NCBI GenBank assembly: GCA_900095095.1
Contig: FMBT01000302.1
Location: forward strand, 310,001-374,000
Reading direction: 5' to 3'
Length of the DNA stretch: 64,000 bases
Source of the DNA: Fragilariopsis cylindrus CCMP1102
Taxonomy: Eukaryota > Bacillariophyta > Bacillariophyceae > Bacillariales > Bacillariaceae
The notes beneath the pieces were generated by a model. It did not search any database. It saw only the letters and a list, made by a program, of their open reading frames with translations, and was not told where the DNA came from. Below, piece after piece: positions 1 to 11,530 of this stretch (the first letter of the stretch is position 1; every line of letters begins with the position of its first letter). The position numbers were made by a program, and so were the translations under genes.

Positions 1-44
1 GCCTTACCTTTATTATCTTACGTACAATAATGATTTGGTCGTTG

Positions 45-108
45 GTTGTGTTGTGTTGTGTTGTGTTGTGCTGGTTTGTGCTGGGCTGGGCTGGGCTGGG
101 CTGGGCTG
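45..108. repeat. Compound pentanucleotide microsatellite (TTGTG)n-(CTGGG)n
   Basis: About five TTGTG units run directly into about five CTGGG units. The shift from T/G-rich to G-rich units looks like a point-mutated microsatellite that re-expanded. The CTGGG part has a GGG run every five bases, so a G-quadruplex is conceivable on the plus strand. Confidence 0.9.
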
Positions 109-964
109 TTGAGAGAGTATAAGTAGTGAATTAGAGTGCTTTGTTTTCTAACATAAAAGTAGCATTCAATATGTTAGTTATCTTGTTTGTTTTTGGTTCT
201 TCACTTTTGGTTTTGGATAATTGAGTGTAATTACTTATGTTTATTTTTGTTAGCGGATTATTATGTGAGCGCAGATTTTACTGCTGTTCATAAAATAATA
301 GTGGGTGAGGATGTGTAAAAAAAAAATATTTCGCTGGGATATGTGGTGATGGTTGCGTCAAAGACGCTGATACGCATGCCATTGGCGTCAAACAGAATAT
401 CAGAATTTGATTAGCGTGGTTTACTCTATGATAACCATCGGGAGTTTAATACACAGATATCCAGTAACAATTAATGTAATCGTAAACGAACTGAAAAAAT
501 ATCAGTCATATTCCGTATTTCAAGACATAGCAATAACTCTTTTAGTAGTAGCATAAGTAAGTGATTCTACATAGCTAACATAATGAGACAATGTTGAAGA
601 ATGTTGAAGAAGATTGAATAAACCCGTCGTAATTTGGATGGAATTCAGTGGCGCGTACTACTTCAACACAGTTTGTCTTTTTCTTCGCGTCACCTCCCTC
701 TCCATCATGTTTTTTTCTTAAAATTACCATAACCCAACCCTAGTAAAAATGATATCCCGTACAAGTAGCTTTGTCAGCGTTTTATAAGTAAAAAAAATAA
801 ATGTTTAGTGTAATATGTGTATACGCCTACAGAGGCATCAATTTGCATTCTCTATTTTTTATTAGAGGACTGATATTGTATGCCTTGTTCGCTTCCTCGG
901 AGTAATATCAGCGTTTCAGCGTTCCAAAAGACTAGTAGTAGGACGTTTCATTTAGGGTGCAGAA

Positions 965-1076
965 ATAATTGTTAAATGTAAAAATGAAATATCGACACAC
1001 GACAACAAGAAAGTTAAATGTAAAAAACAAAAATATGAATGAATCGACACCCAACAACGAGAAAGTTAAATGTAAA
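965..1076 (+). repeat. Imperfect tandem repeat around GTTAAATGTAAAAA
   Basis: GTTAAATGTAAAAA occurs near 972, 1012 and 1064, each followed by an A/C-rich stretch with GACAAC or CAACAA. A fourth related copy sits alone near 4327. No coding role is evident. Confidence 0.65.
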
Positions 1077-1205
1077 AACAACAAGAAAGACGACATCATT
1101 GAATTCAAACATAATATCATACAGTCTACGACGTACTCGGAATTAACACAAATACGGGTACTTAGTACACTAATACACTCTCCACAACAAATACACCATA
1201 ATGCA

Positions 1206-1800
1206 AATATAAAAAACTAAATCATGACCAAATGTTACTAGTATTTGTTAATCTACTAAATAATAACAACTTTAGCGTCAAGTATATACACCTAAAAAGT
1301 CTTTTTTTTGGAAAATAAACTGTGAAGTTTATAATTGACCTATTGGATGGAGAACTGTTATATTCCTTAGTCTTGTAAGCCTACTGGTATCTCACCATGT
1401 AGGCTCACACACAGCACACATCAGCTTTTTATGAGATATCTTGTTCAGGACACAAAGCAGGCTAGAACTTCCAGGAAAATGCTTCTTTTTGGTCAGGGAG
1501 AGTTCTTCCACCTTTCCATTTGTGTAATAAATAATGGTTCAAATAAATGTTGTAGGGTCTCCTTCAATTCATGCACATATTCATGTACAATGACTAGCCT
1601 ATATATATATATAACACCATGTTACTAGTTAATTTCTTGTGGCTATTATTTTGCTAGAAGAACTGTATCCGGAAGATAAAACTATGTAACCTGTAGTATG
1701 TTTCACCTTTATATGTCTGTCAGACGACATTGGTGGACAGGGGTTTACCTTCTTCGCCAACCCTATATTAGGTAAAATCCACTACGATTTATTTTGCATG
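1206..1800 (+). mobile_element. Unclassified repeat element, copy A (terminal region only)
   Basis: The stretch starts with AATATAAAAA(A)CTAAATCATG and can be followed base by base against the reverse complement of about 51,600-52,253 (copy C) and, for its first 220 bp, against 10,322-10,541 (copy B). Shared blocks include CCTTAGTCTTGTAAGCCTAC and TTATGAGATATCTTGTTCAG. Similarity is high to about 1,670 and patchy, with deletions, to about 1,800. No opposing terminus was found downstream, so this is a fragment. The family is not recognised; see copy C for the version with inverted ends. Confidence 0.75.
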
Positions 1801-2079
1801 TTGATGCACAAAACAAAAACAACCAGATAGAGTTTTCATCTCCTCCAAGAGAAAGTAAAACTGCTTGATTCCAATCTCTTACAAGATTAGAGTAACTAAC
1901 AAATAGGTCAGCACAAAGAACATCAAGTAGTGTTTCTAATCGTCAACCAACATACAACAGGTTAATTCTGAGATAAATAGATGTGCTAGTTTACCATCCT
2001 CTGAAGATCAACACGTGACTGGAGGACAGGTTGAAGGCAATTCTAGCGCTTTAAGCGGCTATAGCCCCTGCAGATCATC

Positions 2080-3213
2080 TCACAAACATAAAGTTCAAAA
2101 GATTCTAATTCTAGCGGTCCACGTATTCTATTTGTACCATTTAGTCTGGACGATCCAGAAGAAAATCCAAAAGACAGTGGGAACAACAGTGTAATAACAA
2201 AGTTCCAGATCCATCTACCTCTACATCTACCTCTACATCTAGTATATCTACGATTTTTAAGATGGGTTCCTTCAACAAAGACTAAAGGAAGTAATGATAA
2301 TTGTGTCCAATACAACAACATCAATGCTAACAATCTATATAACCTTATAATTCCTCTCAAACCAAGAAGAATGATGAAACCTTCTGAAATAGACTATGAA
2401 TCAAAGCTAAAGTACTCTGTGCATTTACAACCTGCCTCCATTATAAGATATTCAAGTCTCAAAATCCTTCTGCAAATCTCAAACGATGCAATAAAGCCAA
2501 TGCTACTGATCTGATCTATTCAGTTACGCTTGCTATCATACAAGGCTCACTGTAATTTACCTGCAGAATTCCTCAAGTGCCTCCATGATCAAGTTCGCTA
2601 CAGAGGATGCCCTAAAGGATTAGGAGGGCAACTCACCCCAAAAGAGCTTTTGGGGGTACTAAAACCCAAATTATTTTCGCTCATTTTTTTGGTTTTTATA
2701 CGATTATACAGTATTCCAACGTCGAGAAAGAAAAAAATGAGCCAAAATAATTGGGGTTTTAGTAGACCCAAAAGCTCTTTTGGGGTGAGGCGCCCTCCTA
2801 GAAGCGGATAGCACCCCTATGTATCAATGTTGGAAGAATTCAGTATATCATCGTTGAACGAAACAATAGACGAAGCAACATACATCCGACATGAGCTAAA
2901 TCATCTCAAGGAACACATAGATTTAAAATTTGATGTACAAACATGGAAACAAGTACCACCATGGGCTGACAAAACATGGAAACAATTCAAATCTCATTCC
3001 ACCAAAGCAATCAATAACAACAAGAGTGATACAGCAATTGGAACTGCTGATGTGGTAAAGGAGCAAGTGGATCAGAACAAAGAAAATCAACATATCTTAG
3101 CACAAGCAACAGGTGAAGCCAATGATAAGACCAACCTACTTGAACTGCAAGCAACTTTAATTTATGTGATTTCTAGGGCTGAAGCACTTTTCCCTCAAAG
3201 CGCATGGATTTGA
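2080..3213 (+). pseudogene. Decayed retroelement gag-like reading frame
   Basis: Plus-strand fragments in more than one frame look like the remains of one protein. The longest is an uninterrupted 128-codon frame at 2827-3213 with WADKTWKQFKSH and, near the end, a hydrophilic helix HILAQATGEANDKTNLLELQ. This pattern (an aromatic-K-x-F-K-x-H block, then an Ala/Asn/Thr-rich block before ELQAT) resembles gag-like polyproteins of retroelements in stramenopile genomes. Upstream pieces (about 2100-2520) are in other frames and contain stops. A MITE at 2621-2800 interrupts the region. No reverse transcriptase, integrase or LTR was found. The retroelement assignment is from recalled pattern only. Confidence 0.35.
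2621..2800. mobile_element. MITE-like foldback element, 180 bp, about 70-bp inverted repeats
   Basis: The left arm begins TAGGAGGGC and the right arm ends GCCCTCCTA. The two arms are near-perfect reverse complements for about 70 bp, leaving about 40 bp of loop. Each arm also contains the near-palindrome CCCCAAAAGAGCTTTTGGGG, so the element can form nested hairpins. TA at both extremities is compatible with a TA target site. It has no coding capacity and sits inside the gag-like relic. Confidence 0.85.
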
Positions 3214-5009
3214 AACAACAGTGTTTTCACCTGTCAATCTTGAGCCTACAAACAGGGTCTCAACTTTTTTCTGATAAACTTCCTCTCGGCCTGTCAACTT
3301 CCAATGGCTTCTATATAAGATAAGGATTAATTCTGTATGTGAGAGGCTGAGAGCTAATCTTTGTGAGTGGTCAAAATAACCATTCCCATCATTGCCAATT
3401 TTATCTAATACAGGATAATTAATTTAAGTGAAATTAGGGGAAAAATCAGTTGGAATTTTTATTCTACTTAGTATATACGCAAACAGGGGGGCTCAAATCG
3501 ATTTACGAATGGTACTCTACTCTAGTACCATCTTGTTTTTGCTTCGCTTTATCCGCTAAACACCCGCTTCATGGAACTAAAGTACTTTGAGAGGCGACTA
3601 AATAATACAACCCGCTTCGCCTTTGAATTGTATCAATATTGCGCGTACCATGGCGCTTCAATAGGGCTTGTGTCTTGAGCGCATGTCTTGAGCGCGTGTC
3701 TAACGCGTGTCTTATGCCCAATCATTATTTTGTGTCACTTAACGGATGAGGATTTCAACACGTAGGATACATACAACTGTAACATGATGATGATTGTTCT
3801 TTATCGATAATTGACTTACTAAATAAGAAATAGTAAATATTATTATTAACAGTGGCACTGACTAAAACATCGCTTAGGATACATACAACATGGTGATGAT
3901 TGTTCTTTTTCGATAATTGATTGAGATAAATATTATCTGCAACGACTGATAAATAAATTGTTTTGAACAACGTGTAAAGAACAATATTATTTCTACGCAG
4001 CACGTGATAAATTTTGTCCGAGATATTAAGCACTGAAATTCACGATTGAAAGTTTGTTGCTACAAACCGACAAGTAATTCAAAAGTTTTGTCCTTCCGTC
4101 AGCCTAAATATTATTTCAAGGCACTTAAATAATGCATGAATAAAACATAGAGACTAAGCAAGTTCTAGAGTTGATAGAAAGTCAAACGAAGGTGTCGAGT
4201 AAAACATCTTCCTTGAGAATAATTATTATTTGAGTGACACGCAGTGCAGACGAATATAATCACGATTAGTTAAAAAGAAACAGTCAAAACATCAAGCATA
4301 AGAAACAGTCACAACATCAAGCATAGAGTTAAATGTAAAATAGTCATACGTTAATAGTTTCGAAAAAAACAACGCCGATCAATGTTCAATAAGCGAAAAA
4401 GTTTCAACTATTTTTGTTTACTAAGTATTTTAAATGATTCTCGACGTTTTCATAACACTTAACAAAACATCAATTGTTATTCGTCGGTAGTACCGGTATC
4501 AAATAAAAGAAAAAACTTTATTCCATCTCAGTGTCTCATTTGTTAATCAAATGCGTGAGTCAGACAAATCGCCATCATCCCCATCACAAGGATAATAAGA
4601 AACAAATTAGCTTCCGGCGAACCCTGCACTCATTAAACTTTTTTTTTCAAGTTTTTGGTCATACTACATTACAATACGGTACTGATGAGATTTACTATAA
4701 TAGTGTCAAAAAGAAAGAAAGGAAAAGAACAACGAAAACCACTTCACTTCAAAACAAACACACGACACAGCACTCTCACAAAGATCACAACCTTAACAAG
4801 ACAACAAGTAAGTAATGCTACCCCCACAAACCCAATTACTATCCATAATCATTACAGCGATTATCATACAGCGTCATCAAGAATAACAGCAACACCAAGA
4901 ACAACAACAAAAAGAACATCAAGAACAACGCTAACGTTAACGATAACTGTGTCAAGAACAGAATCAAGAAGAACAAGTACAACAAGAACAAGAACTCTCA
5001 CAACGTACA
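3214..5009. other. Intergenic with small duplications
   Basis: No supported gene. Visible structure: four short tandem copies of a TGTCTTGAGCGC-like unit at about 3668-3715; a direct repeat of about 45 bp (AGGATACATACAAC ... TTCGATAATTGA) at 3763-3812 and 3877-3921; and a two-copy repeat GAAACAGTCAMAACATCAAGCATA at about 4279-4325. The last 300 bp are A/C-rich and probably belong to the promoter and 5' leader of the gene at 5010. Confidence 0.5.
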
Positions 5010-5837
5010 ATGTATTATTATCCCTCAAGCCACTACGATCCAAGTTTGTATAATAATCCATCAAGTTGTCCTCAAAGTTCTTTAAATCCGACTGCATTTG
5101 CACCTAATACCAATGCGTCTGTTTTGAATGCTGTTACGAGGAATGCTGTTACAACGGCTGCGTCGTCTACTACTACAAGGAATACGAATGCGCCTTATAG
5201 TACTACGTCCAATACGAATACAACAACTTCTATAGAAATTGAAATTGTTACACAAGATGATGGTGAACAAACTTTCAATGATGATGGCAATGGTGGGAGT
5301 TCTCAAACAGCAACGGAACGTAAGATACGTTTAAACCTTTCATTGCCTCTTTCGAGTGCGTCTACTATTATTAAATCCTTTAATGTGCGATTTCAGTATC
5401 GTGCTGCTGCTCAAGCACAACAACAAGAACAACAGCCATCGTCTTCTCCGTCACAGTATGATGATCAATCGAGACACTGGCAACAACAGCAGAGGCAAAT
5501 GCAGCAACAGCAACAGCAACAGAAGCATCAATGCTATCATCCTCAAGTACCGACATCATCATCATCGTCAGTAGCACTGCCAGCAGTAGAGCAGGTTATG
5601 TCATTGTCATCTTCGCCGTCGCCGTCGCCGTCTCCACCAGTACCATCAACGGTTCATTCGTCCTCGTCTTCTTCTCATCAGGTTATAACTCCCTTAAGAA
5701 AGAATAAGAAGCGGACCATTTCTGAGGACACTGACGACAACGATGATGATGAGGATGATGTTATTCGTCCTATCATGGCCACTTCATCATCATCAATAGT
5801 AAAAATAAGGGCAAGAAAGCAGCAACGGAGAAGGTAA
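5010..5837 (+). CDS. Hypothetical low-complexity protein, possibly nuclear
   Basis: An uninterrupted 275-codon frame. The N-terminal part is Tyr/Ser/Asn/Thr-rich (MYYYPSSHYDPS). A more ordinary central stretch with IEIEIV and KIRLNLSLPL lies near residues 75-125. Gln runs, Ser runs and a Ser-Pro repeat follow. The C-terminal third has a basic patch TPLRKNKKRTISE, an acidic Asp run, and ends KIRARKQQRRR. The basic patches could act as nuclear localisation signals, and the composition suggests a disordered regulatory protein. No domain is recognised. The first ATG after a long A/C-rich leader was chosen. The stop lies directly in GGAGAAGGTAAACC, which could instead be a splice donor, so the C-terminus is uncertain. 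Confidence 0.55.
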   Translation: MYYYPSSHYDPSLYNNPSSCPQSSLNPTAFAPNTNASVLNAVTRNAVTTAASSTTTRNTNAPYSTTSNTNTTTSIEIEIVTQDDGEQTFNDDGNGGSSQTATERKIRLNLSLPLSSASTIIKSFNVRFQYRAAAQAQQQEQQPSSSPSQYDDQSRHWQQQQRQMQQQQQQQKHQCYHPQVPTSSSSSVALPAVEQVMSLSSSPSPSPSPPVPSTVHSSSSSSHQVITPLRKNKKRTISEDTDDNDDDEDDVIRPIMATSSSSIVKIRARKQQRRR

Positions 5838-8042
5838 ACCAACACAAGATTTTGCTTGGGGGGGGGAGGTAAGAGGGATAGGAAGAAAGAAGAAAAGTAA
5901 GGGACTTTGATTATCTTCAGATCGAAAGAAACAAGAGAGAGGAGGGAAGAAGAAGAAGAGAAGCAATATGATATGATATATCATTCATAATATATGTTAT
6001 GTTAATTGGTGTAAATGGATGGACGCAAATGATAATACAATACAATATGATAGTTTGGATTTTTTCGTGTGTGATACTACGTATAACTAATTCTGTTTAT
6101 AATATAATCAATGTATAATAAAAGAAATACTGACATACTATAATAGTTTTAGTAATAGAGATAGAAATAGTAATGAATTTGCTGCTACTTATCAATATTT
6201 CACGTAGATGATATTTTCGCATTTGGTATCCGTCGAACAGGATTCGGTTATTGCTTCCATTGATTGTTGTATATAATTTAATCTTGTGAGCGCTCTTCAT
6301 ATTGAAGATCTTTGTGATGTATGTGTACAAAACTTTCAAATGCCTGTCAATCAATTGTCAAGCCGCGGTGACGATGATGACGACAACATCGTTTCTTTTG
6401 GATTCACGTAATAGGGCATGGCATCGTTATGTATATATGTATGCGTCATCCATCACAAGCCAGCGCTTTTATAGTGGTGTGGTAGTAGTTAAGTTGCTAT
6501 ACTGGATGTTCTCGATTCGAAATATGTATTTCTCATTTTAACGACAGATCGTTACTCCAAACACGTTACTGTACCTTAGTAAACAGCGTCAATATGGTAC
6601 TGAATATCATGTTATTATCATTGGGGTATTTCTTTCTGGTTCAGATTTATTGCACTCACATAACGTTACGGTACATACATTTTGAAACTCTTTTTTCTTT
6701 CTTTCTTTGTTGATCACCATAACTTAACCGTTACTGTAATTACAAATCGTTTGTTGTTGCAGATCTGTAGGAACTTTCTAGAAGTTGCTTTTATCATCCT
6801 GGGAGGTTAGAATACCGTATCATCACGAATAGAAATAGCAATGAGTGTTACAATGGAACGGTATTTTAACGGTAGAACAACTTCTAGAAATCATTTCCAT
6901 CAATAATATAAATATTCGTTCATGAATTATGTAAGATAAAGAAGCGAAGCGGCAGCTTTTCAATATAATAATTTATACCGGCTAACATAATTCGCCACAC
7001 ACAAATAGAAGAATAGGTTAGTGATTCAAAGTTATTCAGGAGAAAAGAAAATAGATGTATCCCTTAATAAAATTAAAGTAAAGAATGTCATCTCTAACGT
7101 TACTGTACCCAGGGGTAATGACTGTACCTGGCTACGGTAGTATTTATTCAAGACTGGCTAACATACATAATTCGCCACACACATGCACATAATTCGAGAA
7201 GAACCGTCAAAAAGTACGTACTACTACGGTCTGAGTACGCAGTAGTCAAGAACCATTTCAATGCCGGTCGGAAGGAGACCTGATAACACACACTTTCAAA
7301 ATCTAATGACACGTACAGTAAAGAAAGTCAAAAGAGAAATAAATAAGAAGTACTAGTAGTAATAGTAAATTAGATGTGTAACGTAAGTTACTTACAGTAT
7401 ATTCGTGTTAACAAAAATGAGTCGAATGAATGAATGAATCAATCAATCAAAAAATGAATGCAATCGCGAATGAATTAATCGAATCGAATCGTGCGTGTCA
7501 AACGAACCTAAGTAGAAACACGTACTAATGCTATAATTGCTAATTTTCGCTCGGAATCTTATATTGGTAACGTGTAAGAACTTTCTTTACGAAACATTTA
7601 TGAATTCGGGGGATGTAAGTGTTTCTTCTTTATATTTATTAACCCGAAGAAATTTCTAAACATTTATAAATTCACCGGCAATTTCGTTATAGACGACCTG
7701 TCAATACCGCATGCAAAGTTCTTATCCAGTCCACGATAATGCAAGCAAGTAGTGGTACCAATTGAACGAGTGAGTTTCGTATGTGTAATACAGTTAGCGA
7801 AGAATTAGGCGCTGAATTGTAATGTTGCTGTGATACTGTTGTGTACTGTACTGTAGCCTTTCAGTATATTTTTTAAAGCTGATACAATTCCTAGCTAACA
7901 ATACGGTATTAGCATTCCTATCTGAAGAGCTATAATGAATGCAATATATAGTAGTAGTAGTAATATTCAATTTCTTTCTATCATTTATATATTTACATTG
8001 TCTACAGTAGTTTGTTTTGTGCGTTTATGTTCAAGAGTTTGT
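5838..8042. other. Intergenic, 2.2 kb
   Basis: No supported gene. At 5856-5965 there is a strongly purine-rich strand opening with a run of G. A direct repeat of GGCTAACATA(CATA)ATTCGCCACACACA lies near 6979 and 7153. At 7425-7490 there are GAAT/AATC microsatellite-like runs. Copies of the near-palindrome TACWGTA are frequent (for example 7393 and 7844-7855). Confidence 0.5.
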
Positions 8043-9338
8043 TTATGCAGCATCAGCATGTTGTTGACCTTGTTCAAAAATTATTGTTGATGCATTCTGT
8101 AAGAAACCTTCTACCTCAATAAATGATGTTCTTTGTGCTTGTACTTGTGACTGTTGTGTTTGTTGTGATTGATATTGTAGTGCATCTTGACTATCGTTAT
8201 CGTATTCATCATCACAGTATTCAAAATCAATATCAATATCATTAGCAATGATAACATTGCTGTTGTTTTGGTAGTTGCTGCTGCTTGCAGTAACAGTGTC
8301 TGTATGTTTGTTATTGTTATCAACAACGAGCATAACAGTTGATAGTAGATTCTCCAAACATTGTTTTGATTTTGTATCATCGTCTACCAATCTGTATAAA
8401 TGGCTTAAGTTATTACAGATAATCATATTGAACCGAACACTATCCATCTTCCTTGTGAGCGTATCTTGATCTTGGTATTCTTCTTCGCTATCGATTGACA
8501 TGATCGAATCATCATCACCATCACAATGGGACGAATCATCATCATCACTAGATTCATGATGTGACTGTGACTGTGATAATGATTGTGATTCTGATTTGTA
8601 TTGCAATTGCCATTTGTTAGTGAGTTGGTACAATTGAAGTGTGTTATTAATCGATGTTCTTCTTTTGTTCTTGAAGTCCAAGTCGTTTGAGTCACCTTTA
8701 ATAACAATACTTAAATGATGTACTAATGCCAAATTGAATGTAATAATAAGGGGAAGAGTTGAACCCATTGGATGATGTTCTTGTATTGATTGAGGTGGGA
8801 TACGAATTGGTCTTCGATAAATATGTCCACAATCAGGATCATCGTGATCATGTATCATATTCTTGGAGGACTTCTTATGAGCGTTATGGATAGCATTACT
8901 ATCTTGTTGTTCTTCTTCAATCGACTCAGCAAGATTAGAGTTATATTCAGAATATGCAATACAACCATCCAATGAACAACTGTAACAAAGACACGGTTGT
9001 TCATCATCATCGTCTTCTTTGTTCTCGTGTAGTTCGCATAATCGTAATGCTTTTGCTAAAGAAGCAATAGCCTTATCATGTTCACCAATTTCAACACACA
9101 TTGCTGCACTATTGTTCAACCTTTTGGCATACAAACCTACAGCAGTTGCACGTTCCAATGATGATCGTTGTTGTTGTAGTTGTAATTGTTGAAGTATGTA
9201 TTTCTCACTGCTAATGCTTTTACTACCACTGCTGCTGATGTAGTGAGTACCAGTTGCAGTAGCATCTGTATTAGTTGTACGTTGTTGTTGATATGAGAAA
9301 GAAGACATGATTGTAGTCGTGTGTGTGTGTGGCTGCAA
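8043..9338 (-). CDS. TPR-like low-complexity protein
   Basis: An intronless 431-codon frame. After a Thr/Ser/Gln-rich N-terminus, residues about 62-95 read as a helical hairpin: RLNNSAAMCVEIGEHDKAIA then SLAKALRLCELHE, the A-x-Y/G-x-x-A-I pattern of a tetratricopeptide repeat. A second helical pair, FNLALVHHLSI, lies near residue 200, and a third, NMIICNNLSHLYRLVDDDTK then LENLLSTVML, near residue 310. Asp/Ser and Gln runs separate them. Diatoms have many such spaced-TPR proteins of unknown role, probably protein-binding scaffolds. An internal ATG (MSSFSYQ, residue 11) could be the true start. No targeting signal or partner is suggested by the neighbours. Confidence 0.65.
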   Translation of the reverse strand: MQPHTHTTTIMSSFSYQQQRTTNTDATATGTHYISSSGSKSISSEKYILQQLQLQQQRSSLERATAVGLYAKRLNNSAAMCVEIGEHDKAIASLAKALRLCELHENKEDDDDEQPCLCYSCSLDGCIAYSEYNSNLAESIEEEQQDSNAIHNAHKKSSKNMIHDHDDPDCGHIYRRPIRIPPQSIQEHHPMGSTLPLIITFNLALVHHLSIVIKGDSNDLDFKNKRRTSINNTLQLYQLTNKWQLQYKSESQSLSQSQSHHESSDDDDSSHCDGDDDSIMSIDSEEEYQDQDTLTRKMDSVRFNMIICNNLSHLYRLVDDDTKSKQCLENLLSTVMLVVDNNNKHTDTVTASSSNYQNNSNVIIANDIDIDFEYCDDEYDNDSQDALQYQSQQTQQSQVQAQRTSFIEVEGFLQNASTIIFEQGQQHADAA

Positions 9339-10321
9339 CGAAAAAAGCTTCTCTCCTTCCTACGAAATTTGTAATTTATTATTTCGGGTTTGGTGAGAGT
9401 GAGAAGATTCGTTCAATTGTTGTGGGGACCTCTGTTTCTCTGTTTTTGGTACTAGTAGTGAGTTGTTGAAGAGGGTTAGCTGTTGCAAATTGCTGCCACA
9501 ACAGTGTTGTGTGCGCCGTATTATGAAATACCGTATTTTTAATGTTGCATTTTAGGCCTTTGAAGCTACAGTACAGACAGCAGTTTCTTGAGCAAAAATC
9601 ATCTGCGTTTTTTAATCGTCGGAAGGTATTTTTTCGCCGAAGATCTGTTGAAATTTTGATCGCGCAGCAGTTGGTCAAAAAAAATGAGGGGGGGCTAGGG
9701 TTGAATAATCTTGTGGACGTGGAGCAATATTCTTCGTAATTTAAGCAAAAGCTTACTGAACAAGATTGTTAATGTTCTTGCCATGCGTGTTCAATTGTTT
9801 GCTTAATGTTACACAAATATATGGATTTTAGAAAGGCTCCGCGACTTTATAAGTGAAGAAGATTGACGTATTTTGGTTGTTGAGTGGAACGTGGTATTTC
9901 ATTTTTTAATCCTTGGAAGAATACGCATCCTTAAGTAATACAAACTTTTAAAAATATTTGTTAATCAATCCACACTATAAGCCTCGGAACAATACTTAGA
10001 ACGTAGTAGTACAGTTATTTAGTACAAACGCCATTTAATTTCATACTAACTACAGGCAATAATACACTTTAACTTCACGCGTTTTTGAACACACTTTAAC
10101 TTTTATGGCTTTTTGATTACAGGCAACACTCACATTAACTTTACTATTCGGGGTTTTCGTGAGAAATAGTGTTTTTAATTACCTATTTTTTAAATCCCAA
10201 AAAGTGTAACTGGTTGTAATTAATAATCCTCAAAATTAGCATAAAGGGGGGCCCCGAAAATAAAATGTGTTAGGGGACGCAAAAATGGATTTGGGGACAA
10301 AATAGCCCCAAATGAATTCTC
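9339..10321. other. Intergenic
   Basis: No supported gene. The first 100 bp are the likely promoter of the minus-strand TPR-like gene. The right end (10,240-10,320) has several G runs and C runs (GGGGGGCCCC, TTAGGGGACG, TTTGGGGACA, GCCCC) just before repeat copy B starts. Confidence 0.5.
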
Positions 10322-11440
10322 AATATAAAAACTAAATCATGCCTAAATTTTATTAGTATTTGTTAGTCTACTATATAATAACAACTTTAGCATCAAGTAT
10401 ATACACCTAAGAAGTCATTTTTTTGGAAAAATAAACCATGAATTTTACAATTGACTTATTGGATGGAGAACTCTTAGGTTCCTTAGTCTTGTAAGCCTAC
10501 TGGGATCTCACAATGTAGGCTCAAACACAGCACACATTTTAGGGATTTAAAATGTATGTGTACACACAACAAAATATCTCACTTGAAAGTGTTGCAAGGG
10601 ACAACAACAAATGGGATGAGTGCACTAGCATCCGCATAGTGTACTAGAAAATTGTATTTGCCTCCTACAACTTTTTTGTTCATGTGGTTGTGAAATAAAA
10701 TTCGTTTTACTAATGTGGTGGGCACACAAAAATAACAGGATTTTTGATCAAAATGAACCACAAAATATCTCATTTGAAAGGGTTTCAGAGGACAAAACCA
10801 GATGAGTCATGTGCACAAACATCCATATAGTGTACTAGAATATTGTGTTTGCCTCCTACATATTTTCTATTCCTGTGGTTGAGGACTAAAATTCAGTTTG
10901 CTAATGTGGTAGGCACATAAATAACAAGATTTTTGGTCAGTAATCAACCACAAAATATCACATTTGAAAGGGTTGCAGAGGACAATACCAGATGAGTCAG
11001 GTGCACAAACATTCACATTGTGTACTAGAACATTGTTTTTGCCTCCTACAACTTTTCTGTCCATGTGGTCGCGGAATAAAATTTGTTTTGCTGTTGTGGT
11101 AGGCACACAAAAAAACATGATTTCTGGTGAGAAATGAACACAAAATATCTCATTTGAAAGGATTGCAGACAACAATACCAGATGGGTTGGGTGCACTAAC
11201 ATCCACACAGTGTACTAGAACATTACATGTCCCTCCTACTACCGTTATCTCCCTATGGTTGTGAAATTAAATCCATTAAGCAATGGCAGGCACAAAAACA
11301 ACAGGATTTTTGGTCAGAAATGAACCACAAAATATCTCATTTGAAACTGTTACAGAGGACAACACCAGATGGGTGGGTGCACAAACATCCACATAGTACA
11401 CTGGAACATTGTGTTTTCCTCCTACCATTCCTGTTGGTTC
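10322..11440 (+). mobile_element. Unclassified repeat element, copy B: terminus plus subterminal array
   Basis: The first 220 bp (starting AATATAAAAACTAAATCATG) match copy A and the reverse complement of the right end of copy C. A tandem array of about 190-bp units starts immediately after, in the opposite orientation to the array in copy C, as expected if copy C is read from its other end. The opposing terminus was not found. The 161-bp triplication and decayed minus-strand genes to the right may be its interior, later split by a piggyBac insertion. Confidence 0.7.
10570..11430 (+). repeat. About five tandem units of about 190 bp in copy B
   Basis: CAAAATATCTCA marks the start of each unit at 10570, 10761, 10951, 11141 and 11328, giving periods of 191, 190, 190 and 187. 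Each unit has the same order of landmarks: TTTGAAAG, GACAACACCAGATG, GTGCAC-AACATCC, GTGTACTAGAA, GCCTCCTAC and GGCACACA. Units are clearly diverged from each other, so this array is old. Confidence 0.9.
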
Positions 11441-11530
11441 ATCATGACTCTACTAAAGTAATTCTGATTGGTATCATTTTTATCTCACAAATTCTCCACT
11501 GGAGTTTGGTGAATAATAAGATGAATAACT

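Larger units (their letters stand above)
1..1205. other. Intergenic, AT-rich, no gene recognised
   Basis: No coding frame with protein-like composition is visible on either strand. The stretch holds a pentanucleotide microsatellite near its left edge and a small GTTAAATGTAAAAA repeat cluster near its right edge. It ends where repeat element copy A begins. Confidence 0.6.

Noticed and set aside
45-110. Telomere-like repeat at the window edge
   Set aside because: The units are TTGTG and CTGGG, not a TTAGGG-type telomere repeat, and unique sequence precedes them.
4531-5053. Thr/Arg/Asn-rich open frames just before the gene at 5010
   Set aside because: They arise from the A/C-rich leader sequence; such AC-rich leaders precede several genes here, so this is more likely untranslated.
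10322-11440. CRISPR-like array because of regular spacing
   Set aside because: The 190-bp units are repeated over their whole length with no unique spacers, and the genome is eukaryotic.
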